From Leucocoprinus leucothites (lineage: Eukaryota > Basidiomycota > Agaricomycetes > Agaricales > Agaricaceae): DNA of 64,000 nucleotides. Each line of letters opens with the position of its first letter. Within the stretch, counting starts at the first letter, position 1. Shown in pieces: positions 45,937 to 58,476 of the stretch. The stretch lies in contig JAACJO010000003.1 of the NCBI GenBank assembly GCA_013368445.1, positions 2,418,001 to 2,482,000 on the forward strand, written 5' to 3'. Both the position numbers and the translations under genes were made by a program. The notes under the pieces were generated by a model. The model did no database searches, was not told the origin of the DNA, and saw only the letters and a program-made list of their open reading frames with translations.

Positions 45937-48900
45937 ATGAATCTTGCTCACCCCGTCGCTTCAATCTACGCTTCTGGAAAAAAGGAAAAAACGTTCTATC
46001 GTCCATTCAAAGAACCCAAGTAAGTGTCAATGCCCATATGAGTCCACGACACTCACTCTCTCGCATCCCACAGCTATGAATCGCTACCATTTCGTTGGAC
46101 GCTCAGGTCGCGTGGCAAACTGCCTTTTGCGACTTTGCACCTTTTGGTTTCATCGAACTCCACTGGTTCGTTCTGTTTAGGAGGATGGAAGCTCCGGTTA
46201 TTTATCGGAGGCGATATTCATTGTCTATAGATGAATCTCTTGCAAAAACGGTAAGGTTGGTGTATACGCTCCTCGACTTAAAAACCAAAAACCAAAACTA
46301 AGCCAGATATCTGCAAGCAAATATTGCCCACTACTTTCCTGATGGTCGTACTCCTGCCGTCACAAGAATCACTTCGCGGCCTCTCTCCTCTGGACCGAGA
46401 TCTGTTCTTCCGTTTTGGAATGGGGGAAGTTAAACCCTCTCCGTTCTCTTGTGTTCATCATGCCTTCGAGTACCATGCTCTTCGTCAACCACACGCCATC
46501 GCCGTGGTCAACTTTGAAGAAAGTATTACTTATGGCGAGTTAGACCGCCAGGCCAACTGTCTGGCTGTACGACTCCGCGATTTGGGGGTCCAGACGAATT
46601 CTCGTGTCTGCGTGCTTGTTGAGCGCTCAATTTTGATGGTCGTTGCTATCCTTAGCATCCTCAAAGCTGGTGCCGCCTATGTACCTCTTGATGGCAACAT
46701 TGTGTCCGATAGTACACTAGCGCATGCACTCCATGATTCTGGTTCAGATGTCGTCTTGACCTTATCAAAGTTTACGCCAAGGGTTGCAGACAAGATCGTC
46801 GTTACACTTGAGGACGCTATCTGTGCTTCCCCTTCCAATCACTGCATCAAACCCAAAGATGAAGCCAGGGCCAACGGCGGAGCTTATGTGATCTACACCA
46901 GTGGTATGTCTTTACTCACCTGCCTGAACACACAACAGAAGAAACTTGCAGGTACAACGGGGAAGCCTAAGGGCGTAGACGTCAGTCATCAGAACGTCAC
47001 GAACCGTGAGTGAACCCCCGAACTTGTCTGATTTCCTACTTTGGGCTGAATCTTGATGACAGTGCTATGTCTCCCTCCTGGAAACCTCGAGATGGGACCC
47101 GGTGTCCGCGTTTCGCAGCTTATGAATATCTCCTTCGACATGGCTGCTTGGGTAGGTAATTGCATATTGCCACTGTTTCTCTCTCGCTGAAAACACTGTA
47201 GGAGATTCTCGGGAGCATGAGCAACGGAAGTACATTGTATTTGCGTGGAAAAACTTCAAAGGAATGGCGTTCTGTTATGAAACTTGTCGATGTTGTCGTC
47301 GCAACTCCGTCCATGTTGGTGCCTCATGATCCTGCCGATTATCCTAACATCAAGACCGTTGCTGTTGCCGGTGAACCTTGTCCGAAGAGTAAGTATGCTC
47401 AACTTGATTCAGCTCTCTCTCCCTCTTTTGACCACTTGGTTTCTCAGGCCTTGCCGATGCATGGGCTTCGAAAGTAAAATTCTATCATTGTTGTGGCCCA
47501 ACGGAGGTACAATACACCATGTTATTTTGTGCTGCGACTGAGATTAGCCACTAGGTCACAATTGTCAACACGATGCAGCTCCACTCTCCAGATCGCTCCC
47601 TCAGCATCGGGAAGCCGATCCCAAATACCAGTGTTTATATCCTGGATCCCGACACGTCAAGGCCTCTACCTATCGGCTCCGCGGGACTCATGTGGGCCGG
47701 AGGTGCTTGTGTGTCGCGTGGTTACATCAACCTGCCAGAAAAGACCGCAGAGCGTTATCGGTCTGACCCGTTCTCCACGGAACACGAGTGCGTGATCATA
47801 AAAAAATATGAACTTGCTTTGACAATCCACATCAGTGTAATGTTCAATACCGGAGACCTTGGGTAAGGGCGAACCACTATAACCACCTGACTATTATCTA
47901 AAACCTAGTAGACGCTGGAACGATGATGGCACTCTCGAAGTTCTCGGTCGTTTGGACAATCAAGTCAAAATTAAGGTATGCCGAGCCATTGAAGAAATAC
48001 CATTCATACTCAACATGGATAAGGGCTTCCGTGTAGAGCTTGATGGTGTCGCGCGTGCCATGGAGGTGAGCGTAAACTTTGAGCTACCTTACGCGGTCGT
48101 CTGACTCTGGCCTGGAGGCATTCCCTGGCATCCATGCTGCCGCTGCTCTCCTTATTGACGGTGAACTCTGGGGGTTTGTGACACCAGCTATCGCCACGAC
48201 GGAAGCAATTCAAGCCACAGCTTCCAAAATCCAGCCCTATTATGCGGTTCCGACTAAAATTTTACATTTAGATGATTTCCCCAAGACATCGTAAGCGGAC
48301 TTATCTTTTCATTCTTTTATTACCCTAACTCGCCACAGAAATGGCAAGACCGATAAACGAAATTTACAGCAGCTTGCTCTCAACTTCTTGCAACAAGAAA
48401 GTGACACCACCACCTCGGAGGCATCCTCAACGATGATGACTACCTCAGCCACTCCTCCTTCCACCCCTTCCGAGCCCCGAACGCCTCCGCCTTCATACGT
48501 TGTAGATCGTCAACCAACACAAGTCGATCTAAAGTTGACGTCGTCGGTCAAATCAGGTACCGAAATTTCCTACGAGTCGAAAGAAGAGGTCGCCTGGGCT
48601 GGATATGAAAATGATGCCCTGCCTGCGCAGACTCAAGGGAAACACATTCGAAACCTCCGCCACCGTATCTTTACTCTATATCGGCGCTTATTTGGCATTG
48701 TTTTCACGACCAATATGGCGATCTTCATATGGTTGTGCTTAACAAGCGCCGATGCACAGAGGATCGGCGGTGTGGTCATTGTCAATCTTTTTTGCGCAAT
48801 TCTCATGCGGCAAGACTATGTAATTAATGCAATCTTCAACACATGTTGTGCAGTTCCTCAATCGTAAGTCGCTCCGTAAATTACCTATTTAATTCCATTA

Positions 48901-50220
48901 ACTTAGTGTCTGTAGATGGCCACTTGCTATTCGCCGTGTATGCGGCCGGGTTTACCATATTGGAGGCCTGCACTCGGGATTTGCTGTTTCCGGCGTGGTT
49001 TGGCTGGTTTTATTTACTGGTCAAGCTACGAAACAACTATTGAGGCGCGACAAGGTTAGGGATTGAGACAAACCAGGGGACACTGTTAACTAACGCCTGC
49101 CCCAGATAACCGTTCCGACTCTCCTCTTGACGTACCTTATCCTCGTATTCCTCATGGGCATCGCCTTCCTCGCGTATCCAACTTTCAGGTCCAAACAGCA
49201 CAATAAGTTCGAAATGGCGCACCGATTCCTCGGTTGGACTGCGACGGCAATGGTTTGGTGCCAGGTGAATCTCACTGATCTATCACTGATGAGAATTGAT
49301 TTAACATTATCGCAGTTCGTTTTATTAGCAAACGACTACAAAGGAGATAATACCCTTGGAACGACCCTTGTTCATGATGCCCATTTCTGGTTACTTTGCA
49401 TTCTCACTTGTCAGTGATAAACCTCACTATTCGCTCCTATTCAATATTTGACCCTCCTCAGGTTCAATCATCTTACCCTGGACTCGCCTCAGAAAAGTAT
49501 CTGTTAGAAGTGAAGTGCTTTCAAGGCACGCCGTACGGATATACTTCGACTACAGTAGGTTGGATTTCAGCTCGCCATTCCCTCGCTTACATAAATACCC
49601 TAGCTACCCCTATTTCCGGGAGCTTTGTTCGCGTCTCTGACGATCCATTATTCGAATGGCACGGTTTCGCCACGGTACCGGAACCTGGTAAAAAGGGCTT
49701 TTCTTTAGTAGTCAGCAGAGCTGGGGACTGGACGGCGAAACAAATTGACAACCCACCATCAGCTCTTTGGGTTCGAGGTGTTCCAACATTCGGGGTACTC
49801 CGTATTGTGCCTCTCTTTCGTCGAGTCGTGTTCGTTGCCACCGGTTCCGGCATCGGGCCTTGTGCACCGTGCGTCTTGGAGCAAAGGGTACCTATCAGGC
49901 TCCTCTGGACATCGCCAAATGTACGTGAAACATTCGGTGATGAGCTCGTGGATTCGATCTTGGAAAAATCACCAGGAGCTGTCATCTACGGTAAGCTAAA
50001 TTTGGTGACAATAACGTGGACATCGCTTGATTCATTTGTTGCATGACAAGATACCCGTAAACACGGCAAACCGGATATGGTCAAGCTTACTTATCGCCTC
50101 GTCAAAGAATTCAATGCCGAAGCTGTTTGCATTATCTCCAACCAGAAGCTGACAGAGAGGGTGGTTTATGGCATGACAAGTAGAGGTATTCCGGCCTTTG
50201 GTGCCATCTGGGACTCTTAG
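45937..50220 (+). CDS. tmpL: TmpL-like adenylation / transmembrane / oxidoreductase fusion protein
   Basis: Large membrane protein with three parts. The first is an AMP-binding (NRPS-type A) domain: 'YGELDRQANCLAVRLRDLG', 'SILKAGAAYVPLDG', 'YVIYTSGTTGKPKGV' (A3), 'HCCGPTE' (A5 variant), 'FNTGDLGRWNDDGTLEVLGR' (A7/A8) and 'NGKTDKR' with the A10 Lys. No carrier domain follows. Second, a polar linker leads to about six hydrophobic segments (48650-49450), including 'HRFLGWTATAMVW'. Third, a C-terminal ferredoxin-reductase-like half contains 'VFVATGSGIGPCAPCVL', and the chain ends in GAIWDS. This order matches TmpL of Aspergillus and Alternaria, linked there to redox homeostasis. Many introns. The N-terminal exons (MNLAHPVASIYASGKKEKTF ... 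RRRYSLSIDESLAKT) are my reconstruction; 46342 is the conservative alternative start. Confidence 0.85.
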
Positions 50221-51288
50221 TCAAGGTGGTAATAACGAAAGGCCCTAACATTATTGATTGTTTTCGGTTTATTTTGTATCTTTATGAAATTGTAAACCTG
50301 CAGAAATCAACTGGTTTGTTCTGATGTTTCCTGATAGTATGACTAGCCCGAATTACAATTCCGAAACACATGGGTACGATCAATGCAACTGGATCTCTAA
50401 AATCTACTGTAAGTCCAAGCTGTTGAAGGTTGCGTTTTCCGATCAGAAAAGTAGAAGCCTTTCAACGCTGAATAGAAACTTCGAGCCTATCGGGTATTGG
50501 GTCTCCTCCACTGGACTATATTGACCATCCAAACTCCTTTTCCAGCTCACAAAACTTCGGTCTCTTACTATATCACCCTGGACTGCGTTAAGGATAATAT
50601 GCAATCTGAAAGACTTGCCAAAGCGATGTCAAAGTAACCAGAGCCTAGCTCGGGTGCAAAAGTCACTTTATGATGCGTGTCTTAGTTCCGTGACGTCCAC
50701 TCGGAGACGCCCCGATGATGCAAAGAGACGCATGGAGGTGCCTGGCAAGTCGTCAGAAGGTAGAAGCGGGTCCATACATCAGACTTCCAGTGAACATTAT
50801 GGATTAAGGCGTAGTGCGCTGACAAGGTGCCCGGCACGTGGGAGCCATTGAAAGGATCTCAATGCCAAGGGTTTTGCGTTGATACAAAGCCTGTCGCTGA
50901 GAGATGTCACTAGTACCGACAATTATAGCCGTCTAGTCCGCGCAGTCCAGGTGGCGGAAGTAAAATGACCAAATCAAAGTCGAAACATTAAGCGAGCTGT
51001 CTCGAATAGCGTTCACCTGACACGTTAATAGCCGTCCGGTGACCGAGGCTCGACGTTGCATGATGCCCGAGGCCTCCGCCATCCGTCGTTGTTTCAAACC
51101 TCCAGTCATTTCCGATTCCAGAAAAATCTGCGGTGCACGTGCGCGTGAGCCATTCATTGATTTAAATTTATTCTTGGAGCGTGAGCGCGCGAACGACTGA
51201 TGCTTTCGACGATTCATCAAACCAACCTGGTTCACTCCCCAGTCGTTCTCCGATTCTCCAGTTGCTGACGAAAACACCTTGGTGTTCG
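50221..51288. other. Intergenic region, nothing supported
   Basis: A 1.07-kb stretch between tandem genes. Frames at 50324-50524 and 50615-50851 (+) and 50933-51325 (-) look random. The hydrolase frame is open back to 51181 but without an ATG, so a longer N-terminus through an upstream exon remains possible. Confidence 0.4.
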
Positions 51289-52534
51289 ATGGTGGTGCAT
51301 CTACCTCCCCACTCGACTTTTTCATTTAAGCGAATAGGACATCATGACGTCAACGTCGATATTTATCCCCCGAATATCACTTCTTTTGATTCCTCAAGGG
51401 GCGATGAACCCGTCTCTGTACCTGCAGTTGTCTATTTCCATGGTGGTGGGTTGACTGTGGGGGACAGGGAAAGCTGGTTTCCCTTCTGGCTGCACAGTGA
51501 GACATAAAAATCTTCGCTCAATAGATAACTCGAGATCCAAATGCTCTCCAGGACGAACTGTAGATCTGGGCTTTGCGTTCTTATGCCCGGACTACCAACT
51601 TCTCCCTCCGGCCACCGGCCATGATGTTGCTTCCGATGTGCAGGACCTACTATCATTCCTTGCTCATAAGGACCCCGAATTTTCGGACCCCGGAGCAGGA
51701 ACGGAGTGTCAGCTGAGTTACAAAGTCAATACTAATGCACTAGTACTTGCGGGGTCTAGTGCTGGTGGTTTGTGTGCTTATCTTGGGGCCAATATGCAAC
51801 CAAAACCCAGAGCTCTACTTTCTTTGTATGGAATGGGTGGCGACTTCTTAGTGAGTGACAGCCGCGCTGGTATTCAATATTGCAGCCCCTTATCATCGCG
51901 ATAGACGCCATACTGGATGGAACCCAAACACGAGATCTTCATACCTGGAAGGGAGATCCTTGATCCGGAGAATTTCAAAGACTTTATACATCCCTCGTCA
52001 CTACCGACTATCACAGAGTCTCCTCTTCAGTATTACCCTGCTGATCATGCAACTCCCGGCCTCCCTGCAAACCCACGAATGTACCTGGCCAGGTTATACT
52101 GTCAACTCGGCACTTATCTGGACTATTATACCGGAGAACACACGCCTAGTTTAAGTAAGGTCTTGAGGTCTCGGAGACAAAAAACCGTGGAATCTAGTGG
52201 GGAGTGTATCGCCAAGTCAACGCCAGAAGAATGGGGAGGGTCGCTGGTGCCAGAACGCCACCGTTGTCTCTTTCCCCAGCTCTCGGTCACATCGGAGTGG
52301 CCAGAGGTTTTCTTAATTCATGGCACAGAAGACTATCATGTTCACATCCGTGAATCTGAGCATATAAAGGAGCTTTTGGAGAAGGCCAGTGTCAAAGTGA
52401 CATTGAAGGTTGTGCAGGGTAAAGGACACTCCTTTGATTACGATCCGAAGGCGGAAGAAGAGTTTAAAGATCTGTTTGAGGAGGTAAGCGAGCTTCTGCA
52501 AAGGGCACTGAAAGGGCTTCGGTCTTCGCATTGA
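51289..52534 (+). CDS. Alpha/beta hydrolase of the hormone-sensitive lipase family
   Basis: Probable carboxylesterase/lipase. Three exons give about 380 residues from MVVHLPPHSTFSFKRIGHHD. The oxyanion-hole motif is 'YFHGGGLTVGD' (HGGG). The nucleophile elbow is 'LVLAGSSAGGLCAYLG' (GSSAG). The acid residue is probably the Asp in 'FLIHGTEDYHVH', and the catalytic His is in 'VQGKGHSFDYD'. All members of the triad are thus visible. Intron 1 lies after 'WFPFWLH' (acceptor tccag) and intron 2 after 'GMGGDFL' (acceptor gatag). There is no signal peptide, so it is probably cytosolic. An insertion of about 110 residues between nucleophile and acid (LPTITESPLQYYPADHATPG onward) would form the lid. The substrate is unknown. 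It converges on the BTB gene with 75 bp between ends. Confidence 0.88.
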
Positions 52535-52608
52535 CGAACAGTAGGCCATTAGATAGAGATCACATCTAGAAATACGTAGATACGGGTAGCATATAATAGC
52601 CTGGCCCA

Positions 52609-53967
52609 CTAGCAGGTTACCTCTCCAGACTCTGTGAAAAAGTGCACTAGATTAACCTCCATGTCTATCAAGAATTTGTCGATATCTCGTGACAACTGGT
52701 CGATCTTGCACTCTCCTCCATGTTTTCTATTTAACCGCTTCTCCGGAGAATCCAGATCCAACAATCGCTTCATTTCCTCCAAAAAACTTTTCGGGTCATC
52801 GAAGTAATGATCACCAGACAGCCGTCGGGCATGAGATTTCCACTCCTTCTCGACCTCTCCGAGGCAACCGCAGAGAACGTTCACCTCTGGTATATTACGA
52901 AGCTCTGATCTCAGAGAGGAGAATGAAAGATAACCCCGGTACAGGCAGATTTTTTGGGTGTCCGTTAAAGCGGACAATGAATCGCAGCTACTCGTGACCT
53001 CGATCAGGCGCTAGTCGACCGATTTATGAGAAGCGCCGATACTTACTTTCGGTCCCTCCGCTTGAGAGTGAAAGCCGTACCTCCGGTCCTATTTCTACGT
53101 TCCCGAGGGGAGAGGCACCAATTTACAGATTGAATGAAGGCATAATAAGCTCTGGCCTTCAACGCTTCGTCTTTAACCTCGCCAGCAATGTCAAGGACTC
53201 GTCTCAGTTCGATGGCGGACTCACTAGTCCCTAGAATCGACCATGTACCTTGGATAGTCCCCAAAAGCAGCAGTTCAATGTTCTTCCGAACATATGGCCA
53301 GCTGCATTCGTGTGATTGACACAGCAGCTGGCCAAGTGTCTTGATGGAAGGGAGATTACAGAAGCTTTGTGTGCCTCCCAGAAAAGAGAGGGAAGATAAT
53401 TGTGCCCGGGCTTTAGAGTCGTGTATGATAGCCTGAAGTTCTGCATCGAGCGTTTTTTCAGCCCATTTCTCGATCGTGTCGCACTCATATTTGTGGGCCA
53501 GCCACCCAATGTATCCAAGTCTTTCCTCATTCAAACTTTCTCTCCGTTTCGGCCCTTCAAGCTCTTGAAAGCTGGACTTGGGGTATAAGTCACATGAAGA
53601 GCATATTCCTGGATACTCACCCGGCATACAGAGCCCAGCACCAGGCTCGGAATGCCTCCACAGGGTCGTCGCAGATGATAGGACAGTCGTCTTTTTCACC
53701 TGCAATTTCCTGAGCCTCGGTATTGCGAGGGTTTAGAAACATTCTACGAAAGAAAAGAGAATGTTTACGCAGTATGGTGCGATGAAGCTCAATACGAGTC
53801 CAAGTTAATTCGTGATGTCCCTTCTATAGAGAAATGTTGGGCCTACTTACATTGAACAAGTAGTTCTGCACTCCTATCACGCAGTTCCCATCTTCAAAGT
53901 AATAATCTCTGTCTTTGAAAGTATTTCCTGTATGTATCATGGTCGTATTGGGTGGAGGAGAGGTCAT
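52609..53967 (-). CDS. BTB/POZ-domain protein, agaricomycete type
   Basis: Protein-protein interaction protein, possibly a Cullin-3 adaptor. Exon 1 encodes MTSPPPNTTMIHTGNTFKD, then 'YYFEDGNCVIGVQNYLFN'. Exon 2 begins 'LHRTILRKHSLFFRRMF', then 'CPIICDDPVEAFRAWCWALY'. This is the basidiomycete BTB signature: DG-F-V--LF-(V)HR-L-R-S--F-MF and DDP-E-FRA--WALYA. The following helical region, 'LGYIGWLAHKYECDTIEKW', then 'LRRVLDIAGEVKDEALKARA', is a BACK-like segment typical of the same family. A further intron (gtaagt to gagtag, about 52985-53050) leads to the C-terminal exon with 'DTQKICLYRGYLSFSSL'. About 380 residues. The partner is unknown. Confidence 0.85.
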
Positions 53968-54161
53968 AGCTTAAACGCTCAGGACTGAGGAGCAATGTGG
54001 ATAGAGCCAACTTGCCGGGGGAGGGGCCGTTCGGCCCCTGAAATCAGACGCCAGTACTAGTACTTACCCACGATGTATGGATTAGACTCAACTTTTCTTG
54101 CACGTTTATTATTTTACTCTGCATCTACCTACCCTGACGGCCTTTGTCCGTGTACTTGTGT

Positions 54162-55674
54162 ATGAGCAACTATTCTATCCCGAATGTTGAACTCACCTCT
54201 CATCCCGCGGCACGATCACAAGCTCGAGCAACACAAGCCATCTCTGCTGGATCGATTATTATATCAGTGCCCGCGTTCGCATTTGCCTTGCTAGATGCCG
54301 AAAAAGGACAGAGGTGCGACGTCTGTTTTCGCAGGTCTCATGAGACTAGGCACTTGAAGAAGTGTACTGGATGTGCTTCTTATTACTATTGTGATGCCGA
54401 CTGTTAGGTTTTGTCTTCAGACAGAATTTGGTCTACGAGTTGACGATCACACCCTCTAGGTCAAATGGTGCACTGGAACATGGAACACAAGCGCATCTGT
54501 AGGATATATAATAAAATGGATGCATTGGTCGGATCTCGCCAACTGGCCCAGCACGAACGCATGGATGTCTTACTCTTATCACATTTTCTTGCTCGAATCG
54601 GCCCTAGAGCACCAACCGACTCGGACAAAGCAACTTCTGGCGATGATGAGCCACTTTCGACGTTTGTCTCACTGCTTCCTGGACCAAATTCCCCGTCGCA
54701 GATTGTCGATATGATACCACGAAGTCTGAATCGTCAACAGGAGCTTACAAGGAAAATCTACGCCCGATTCCATAACAATAACTTCACTGTCCACTCGCAT
54801 ATGACTACCATCGGCCATGGCGTGTTTCCCCTGGCCAGTCGGTTGTTCAACCATTCATGCATGCCGAATGCAGCCCCTAGGTATATTCTGACACCAGCCA
54901 AGCCTCCCTTAATGGAGGTAGTTGCGCTTCGCGACATTGATATCGGTGAAGAGGTAAGATAGAAGAGATATCGCTTCACAGGCATTGATTTTGTTCTGTT
55001 CTCTTGACTTCTTGAAGGTCTGTGTGCCTTATTTGGATCCTGCTCTCACACAAGCAAGACACCAAATATTCCAATATACCTATGGGTTCATCTGCGAATG
55101 CAATTCATGTACTGCGCTACGAAGTCTAAGCCCAATACCCGAAGTACCTCAATCCCAGGACGCGGTGGTAACGATCGGCGAGGCTTTGCGCCATTACGCT
55201 GGGATGGAAAAGACACTGGGACAAGCCCTTCCGGCTCCGTCGCTTGTCAATCTTCCCGTTACGCTTCGATGCGCCTTGCACGAATCTTATATGGAACAAC
55301 TCTCTGGGCAATTTAGCAAAGCCGCACACGAAGGGCAATACAGCATCGCTATTGAAAGTGGTGCTACGCTTCTGGTATTATATCTTTTGATCTATCCGAG
55401 GAATTACCCCCAGATCGGTAAACTGTCCCCGTCGTATGAATGAGTCCTCGGTTAACAAATGCTAAAATTAGGATTACACCTATTAGAACTCGCGAAGACG
55501 AGGTGGAATGCGCTGATAAGCTCAGCGGCTCCATCTGAAGCTGCAGAAGCTGAAGCGCAGGTTCGGGTGACGCTCTCCCATGCTCGCCAAATCTTGGCCG
55601 TGTATGGGCGTGAGGGGGACGAGAATGGACCTTTAGATGAGCTCCAGAACCTAGAAGGGTTACTAGACGAATAA
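54162..55674 (+). CDS. SET/MYND-domain lysine methyltransferase (SMYD-like)
   Basis: Probable protein lysine methyltransferase. The start is MSNYSIPNVELTSHPAARSQ; the split SET domain begins with 'ATQAISAGSIIISVPAFAF'. A MYND zinc finger is inserted: 'CDVCFRRSHETRHLKKC', 'YYYCDADCQMVHW', 'EHKRIC', with a donor inside DAD|C that keeps the second half in frame. The catalytic core contains 'LFNHSCMPNAAP' (NHSC) and 'VVALRDIDIGEEVCVPYLD'. A post-SET Cys cluster is seen in 'YGFICECNSC'. The C-terminal third is helical (TPR-like in SMYDs): 'IGLHLLELAKTRWNAL' and 'AQVRVTLSHARQILAVYG'. About 430 residues, four exons. The target cannot be predicted. It is divergent from the BTB gene by 194 bp. Confidence 0.92.
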
Positions 55675-56151
55675 ATATATGCTCCTTTTGCCGAACAAAG
55701 TGACATTATCTGCCTTTGGTGTGGGTATTTTTTTGCCCGAATTTCCGATGTCACACCCGCTCCGACGCACCTCATCCCTGGATATAACATAAGTGCCAAG
55801 ATTCAGCCAAGACCGCTTTCAGCTGATTTATTCTTAGGTCAGTCCATGAACATCATGAAGCCTCGGTTTTGACCTTCGACGCCGTCCTTCTTGTTCTTCA
55901 TGCGAATTCACTCTGCAGCATCATGATGGCTCGAGTATGACTTCCTGGCGAGCCCATGTCCGCAGAAACTAGTATAAATGCAATTACGGGAGCCGAACAA
56001 GGCCGATAACGTTAATTTACTTCTGGCCCTGGGGTTCCCTTTTTTTTTTTTGAAAGCGTCTATGTTGGCTTCTCCTGATTCTGCGCTGAAAAATGCTTTA
56101 AAACCCCCCACCCTTCTTTCTAGCGCTCTGTGCTTGCCCCGTCCTTGCGCC
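55675..56151. other. Intergenic region with a T-tract
   Basis: A 477-bp stretch between tandem genes. It contains a run of 13 or so T near 56039-56051, probably in the promoter or 5' leader of the next gene. No gene is supported, although the downstream frame stays open back to 55978. Confidence 0.5.
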
Positions 56152-57954
56152 ATGGTCAACAGGCTTCATATGCCGTCGTCTTTTCGTGCTCCTACTCTCT
56201 TTCGAACTCGTCACTCCTTGATTCGTCTACGTTCTTTTCACCTCTCTCCCTCTCCTGTTGAAACAGCCGCAAGTCCAAGTCTTAAATCCCGCTCAATTAC
56301 CGACCTCAACGTTCTTCCTGCCAATGCTGCTATTCCTCTCCGCGGTTCCACCCTTGTTACGCTCGCAGTTATCGCATCTATTTTCTTTATCATGTCTATC
56401 TCGCTGGCATTTCTTGGGGCAGGCATAGAGGATCCTACTTTCCGAACTACTCTCGATGAAGTTGCAGCAGCTTCTCCTGGGGTACGTGTCATATACTAAC
56501 CTTTTATGGACTTGTTCATCAACATGCCATAGGTTGTTTTGATCGGAGAGAGCGTGGACGTGGACGTGGATGAGCCTTCAATCACCGTTCGATGGTCTAT
56601 TCTAGCCTGTGGTCCAGAATACGTGCTACCTGAATCCGCCGGTGTCCATGGGAGTGAAGTGTGTGGGCTTCCTTCTCTCCCTCTTCGAATATTTGTGGAT
56701 AAGTAAGTGGACTTCTTTATCGTTTAAGGTTGTGCATGCTGAGAATAGTACTTATCAGTTCCCTTGAGCCTGCTGCGACGTACGACCCATCCACTATCCC
56801 AGTCAACAAGAAAACTGGTCATCGTCGCAAGTGAGCTAACCGGTAACCAACTTCCAAGCTTGTTTCTGACCTGCCTTCTCCCGACAGTATCCAGAACCTG
56901 GTCCAATTCGATAGTGACCATGTCCTTGATGTCCATGATGCTCGTTTGTATCCGTTTGACACTTACTTCCTAACCAGCACCCTGCGAGCCGTCGGGTTCT
57001 CAAATGAGAGCATACCCATTCAGAAGCTCGCTGCCGTTGACGTTATGTCTAGCTTCAACATCTGGATCACCGATATGGAGAGTTTTTCCAAAACTAACCA
57101 AGAGGCTATTTTCCCGAGTAGAGATATGGACATGCATGTTTGGCGACCTGGATCTGCGCGCTTCTTTGCAGTACTCCTCTTTGCCGTTGGCTGGCTCCTC
57201 ACCCTCATTAGTGTTGGGCATGTAATACTTGCACGACGGGTCTCTGGAATGAAGCCTCTTCTTAAGCACCTCGTATCTTCTGGTGCAATTGTCTTCTCTA
57301 TTCCTCAGCTCAGAAATAGTATGCCAGATGCCCCAGGTCTAGACGGTAAGTCTATTCCGGCTGTCAATTTATTGCACTTTCGCTTATACTATGACGCTAA
57401 ATATAGGTGTTCTCATCGGTAAGCGAAAGCCTTCCTCGAACTCGTGTTTTCGCATCGAGAATTAAAGTGTGTTTTTCCCCTTGGCAGATGAAATCGGGTA
57501 CTTTCCTCAAATGATCATCTCGAGCATTTCCACCATCATTCTACTTCTCATCCTTGCAGTTCGCGAATTTGACATCATTGGGCTACAAGCAGAAACACAG
57601 CACAATCGGAGCATTCAGCTTCCCTCCACCTCCCCTCACTCCTCAACTTGCCGCTCATATCCCAAACGCACTTTCATTGGCTCGCGATACCCTTCCCCGA
57701 ATCCCCCCTCTTGGTATTCTCGCCCCCCACGATCACCAAACCCTGACTCGAGCCTTGCAGAAGTTGCAGAGTGGGAAAGAGACAGGATGAGTAGGCATCT
57801 TGCCGGTCAATTCGTGTTCCCACCCGTTTCAATGCACCGGCCCCAAACGTCCAGTCAGGCCACCGTCAGGCCTTTCCATCGAAAGACGAGAACAATGACA
57901 AAAATTATGGAAGCTGGAGAAGCGCCTCCATTCCACTGGGCCAATGACAGCTGA
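56152..57954 (+). CDS. DUF4436-like membrane protein, unknown function
   Basis: Start chosen at MVNRLHMPSSFRAPTLF because its context gccATGG is the best; in-frame ATGs at 56062 and 55978 are alternatives. An N-terminal helix (LVTLAVIASIFFIMSISLAF) is followed by a lumenal/extracellular domain with 'VVLIGESVDVDVDEPSITVR' and 'YPFDTYFLTSTL', then three C-terminal helices: 'RFFAVLLFAVGWLLTLISV', the region around 'GAIVFSIPQLRNSMPDAPGL', and 'MIISSISTIILLLILAV'. The YPFD block and the 'R-MPDAP' motif before the last helix fit DUF4436. The C-terminal tail is Ser/Pro-rich (RYPSPNPPSWYSRPPRSP). A 12-nt microexon (57407-57418) encodes part of 'GVLI' between two introns. Function is unknown for the family. 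Confidence 0.8.
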
Positions 57955-58476
57955 CATGTTTTTATTTCTGCCGTTGTTTCAACGGCATCCATTTGTTCAC
58001 GTGATTCTATTTTGTTTTACCTGTTTAGTGGGCGTGGCGAGGATCGAGCTATCGGTCTGTCCATATCAACTCTTGGTCTCATCTCATGTGTAAATGTAAT
58101 CATGCTTCCATCCAGTTTAATTTATATCTCATTGTACTTGTATTCTTGTCGTTACATATATATCTCTATATATATATTCATTGTTGTTTTCGTCGCCAGA
58201 GCGATAGATATCCTGTTCACTCCAGTGTGTACAAAAGGAACGGGCTGGGCTCTATCGTAAGGTAGAGCAAGTGATGAGTCCTACTCCACTTCCCCGATGA
58301 CCGCTATCTTATCGAGTTCATGAACTTTTATCTCTCCGAGTCTCTGAATGAAAACCCCTTCAAGACGTGAATGATAATGAACGAATAAGTGCTTAGAAAA
58401 AAACTGGCGTGTATTCCTGGCCAGCGTTCAAGTGCATCATCAAGACGAGAAACTGCAGTGAATTTGAACCATGCAT
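57955..58476. other. Convergent intergenic region with AT-rich microsatellite
   Basis: A 522-bp stretch between DUF4436 and Derlin ends. It includes an impure (TA)n tract near 58157-58179. No gene is supported. Confidence 0.55.

Noticed and set aside
45519..45951. Two minus-strand open frames between RAD50 and the TmpL-like gene
   Set aside because: Random composition, no homologous motifs, and overlap with the N-terminal exon of the TmpL-like gene.
45937..50220. A secondary-metabolite NRPS cluster around the A domain
   Set aside because: There is no condensation or carrier domain. Neighbours are RAD50 and a lone hydrolase, and the domain order matches TmpL rather than a synthetase.
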